Positions 63,277 to 64,000 of a DNA stretch of 64,000 bases are shown here, piece by piece (position 1 is the stretch's first letter; each line of letters starts with the position of its first letter). The stretch is from JAIBJN01 sp963811635 (GTDB lineage: Bacteria > Actinomycetota > Thermoleophilia > Gaiellales > Gaiellaceae). The stretch covers positions 1 through 64,000 of the forward strand of contig CAWESB010000018.1 of the NCBI GenBank assembly GCA_963811635.1, read 5' to 3'. Made by a program: the position numbers and the translations under genes. Below the pieces are notes generated by a model, which was not told where the DNA came from, did no database searches, and saw only the letters and a list, made by a program, of their open reading frames with translations.

Positions 63277-64000
63277 CTAAGCCCGGAAGAAGAGCCAGGC
63301 GTCGCGCATTCGCTGCGTCTGGCCGGACGTGAACTCCGTGTAGCAGCTGTCGAAGGAGTAGTCCATGTAGTTGTGGATCGGGTCGAGCCCCGGGGCGTCA
63401 CAGGTGTCCTTACCCTCCGGGCAGCCCGACGTCGGCGTCCTCTCCGCCGGCGTGTCGGCGACGAAATCGCCCTTCTCCGTGCACTTTCCGTAGAAGGTGT
63501 GCTCCAGGTTCAACCAGTGCCCGGCTTCGTGCGTCGCCGTCTCGCCCTGGTCGAAACGACCCGCGTACGTCGTCGACGTCCCGAGCATCGATTCCCAGTC
63601 GATGACGATGCCGTCCAGATATGCCTGGCCGGGCTTGGTCAAGATGTCCGGGAGATAAGCCCAGCCCAGGTATGGACCTGCAGTCGTCGAGTAAAGGTTG
63701 AGCGCGTTCGCACCACCCTGGTGCAGTGTCTTCTTCATGTCCTTCTCGGCGCCGCCGGGTCCCGCGTAGAACCACTTCGCGTTGTCCGTCCGGGTGATCC
63801 CCGCAAGCTGGAAGGCGAAGCCGGTGCTCGCGCCGCCCTCGCCGCCGGCGAACGTGTTGTTGAGGACGTCCATCTGTGAGTTGATTTGCGCCGTCGTCAG
63901 ACTGCCGATCGTCCCGTCGCTGACGACGTGGAAGTAGACGGGAACGGTCGCGCGGAACCTCGGGCCTGCCTGGCCTTGCGCTGAGGCAGGCAGGTTGTCG
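63277..64000 (-). CDS. zinc metalloprotease, M43 pappalysin/cytophagalysin-like (5' end outside window)
   Basis: The C-terminal 240 residues of a secreted protease. The open frame runs off the right edge, reading PVYFHVVSDGTIGSLTTAQI just inside it, typical of M43 N-terminal parts. The zinc site ATHEAGHWLNLEHTF matches H-E-x-x-H-x-x-x-x-x-H; the Met-turn is NYMDYSFDSCYTEF. Paired Cys (YGKCTEKG, TSGCPEGKDTC, DSCYTE) fit an extracellular enzyme. The end FTSGQTQRMRDAW is the family finish. An apparent ATG at 63873 is internal. Confidence 0.9.
   Translation of the reverse strand, partial: DNLPASAQGQAGPRFRATVPVYFHVVSDGTIGSLTTAQINSQMDVLNNTFAGGEGGASTGFAFQLAGITRTDNAKWFYAGPGGAEKDMKKTLHQGGANALNLYSTTAGPYLGWAYLPDILTKPGQAYLDGIVIDWESMLGTSTTYAGRFDQGETATHEAGHWLNLEHTFYGKCTEKGDFVADTPAERTPTSGCPEGKDTCDAPGLDPIHNYMDYSFDSCYTEFTSGQTQRMRDAWLFFRA

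Overview
The window looks like chromosome from a high-GC actinobacterium. The best guess is Thermoleophilia (Gaiellales or Solirubrobacterales), but that rests on gene content and style only: dense coding, strong GC bias at third positions, many leaderless starts, LLM, VOC and cupin enzymes, secreted cupredoxins, and adenylate cyclase/AAA regulators. There is no rRNA, no complete tRNA, no CRISPR array and no recognisable prophage or transposase.

Layout. 1-5.4 kb: end of an FtsX-like permease, an unknown protein, a DHA2-type MFS exporter, a possible 19-residue peptide gene with hairpins, a cupin, a frameshifted GNAT, a tRNA-like 3' fragment and a flippase-like membrane protein. 5.6-10.9 kb: a small protein, a frameshifted RTX-repeat secreted protein, an alpha/beta hydrolase, a VOC protein and a PolX whose polymerase active site looks degenerate. 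10.9-17.8 kb: a three-subunit molybdenum hydroxylase operon, MarR, quinone-oxidoreductase-like protein, VOC/AraC pair and an isocitrate-lyase/PEP-mutase family enzyme. 17.9-27.3 kb: secreted LCAT-like lipase, sigma factor with a membrane tail and a divergent secreted protein, TypA-GreA, acetate-transporter family protein and an ABC-2 exporter. 27.35-33.36 kb: a dipeptide/oligopeptide ABC transporter operon broken by dozens of single-base insertions. 33.5-37 kb: cupredoxin lipoprotein and an HtrA-response regulator-histidine kinase operon. 37.4-45.2 kb: GIY-YIG-like protein, LLM oxidoreductase, SHOCT protein, CYTH protein, coiled-coil protein, BrkB/YihY, ferritin-like protein, lipoprotein, ATP-grasp and cupin. 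45.2-49.0 kb: the most interesting locus. It holds a TIR-TM-ectodomain protein, a TIR protein with about eight membrane spans, and a DUF4231/SLATT two-TM protein. 49.1-55 kb: LacI-type HTH coiled-coil protein, GAF/degenerate-GGDEF protein, unknown protein, cyclophilin, and a GAF-GGDEF-GAF-GAF-HD-GYP protein. 55.1-64 kb: two paralogous small MPHHW proteins, a large cyclase/AAA/TPR regulator, a membrane protein, a second cupredoxin, MBL-fold hydrolase, sugar dehydrogenase, 3-mercaptopyruvate sulfurtransferase, and the 3' part of an M43-like metalloprotease.

How things work together. The TIR/TIR/SLATT cassette is a plausible membrane-linked immune or conflict system: TIR domains of the NADase type coupled to multi-TM and SLATT proteins. 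Signalling is a second theme, with a NarL-type two-component pair, class III cyclase and c-di-GMP turnover. At sequence level, five of fourteen convergent gene pairs end on one shared CTAG, about nine genes have a TANNNT hexamer 6-9 nt before the start codon, and an inverted-repeat motif occurs three times between 43.2 and 47.0 kb. Several frameshifts outside the peptide-transporter block (GNAT, RTX, both TIR genes, one membrane protein) may be consensus errors or real decay.
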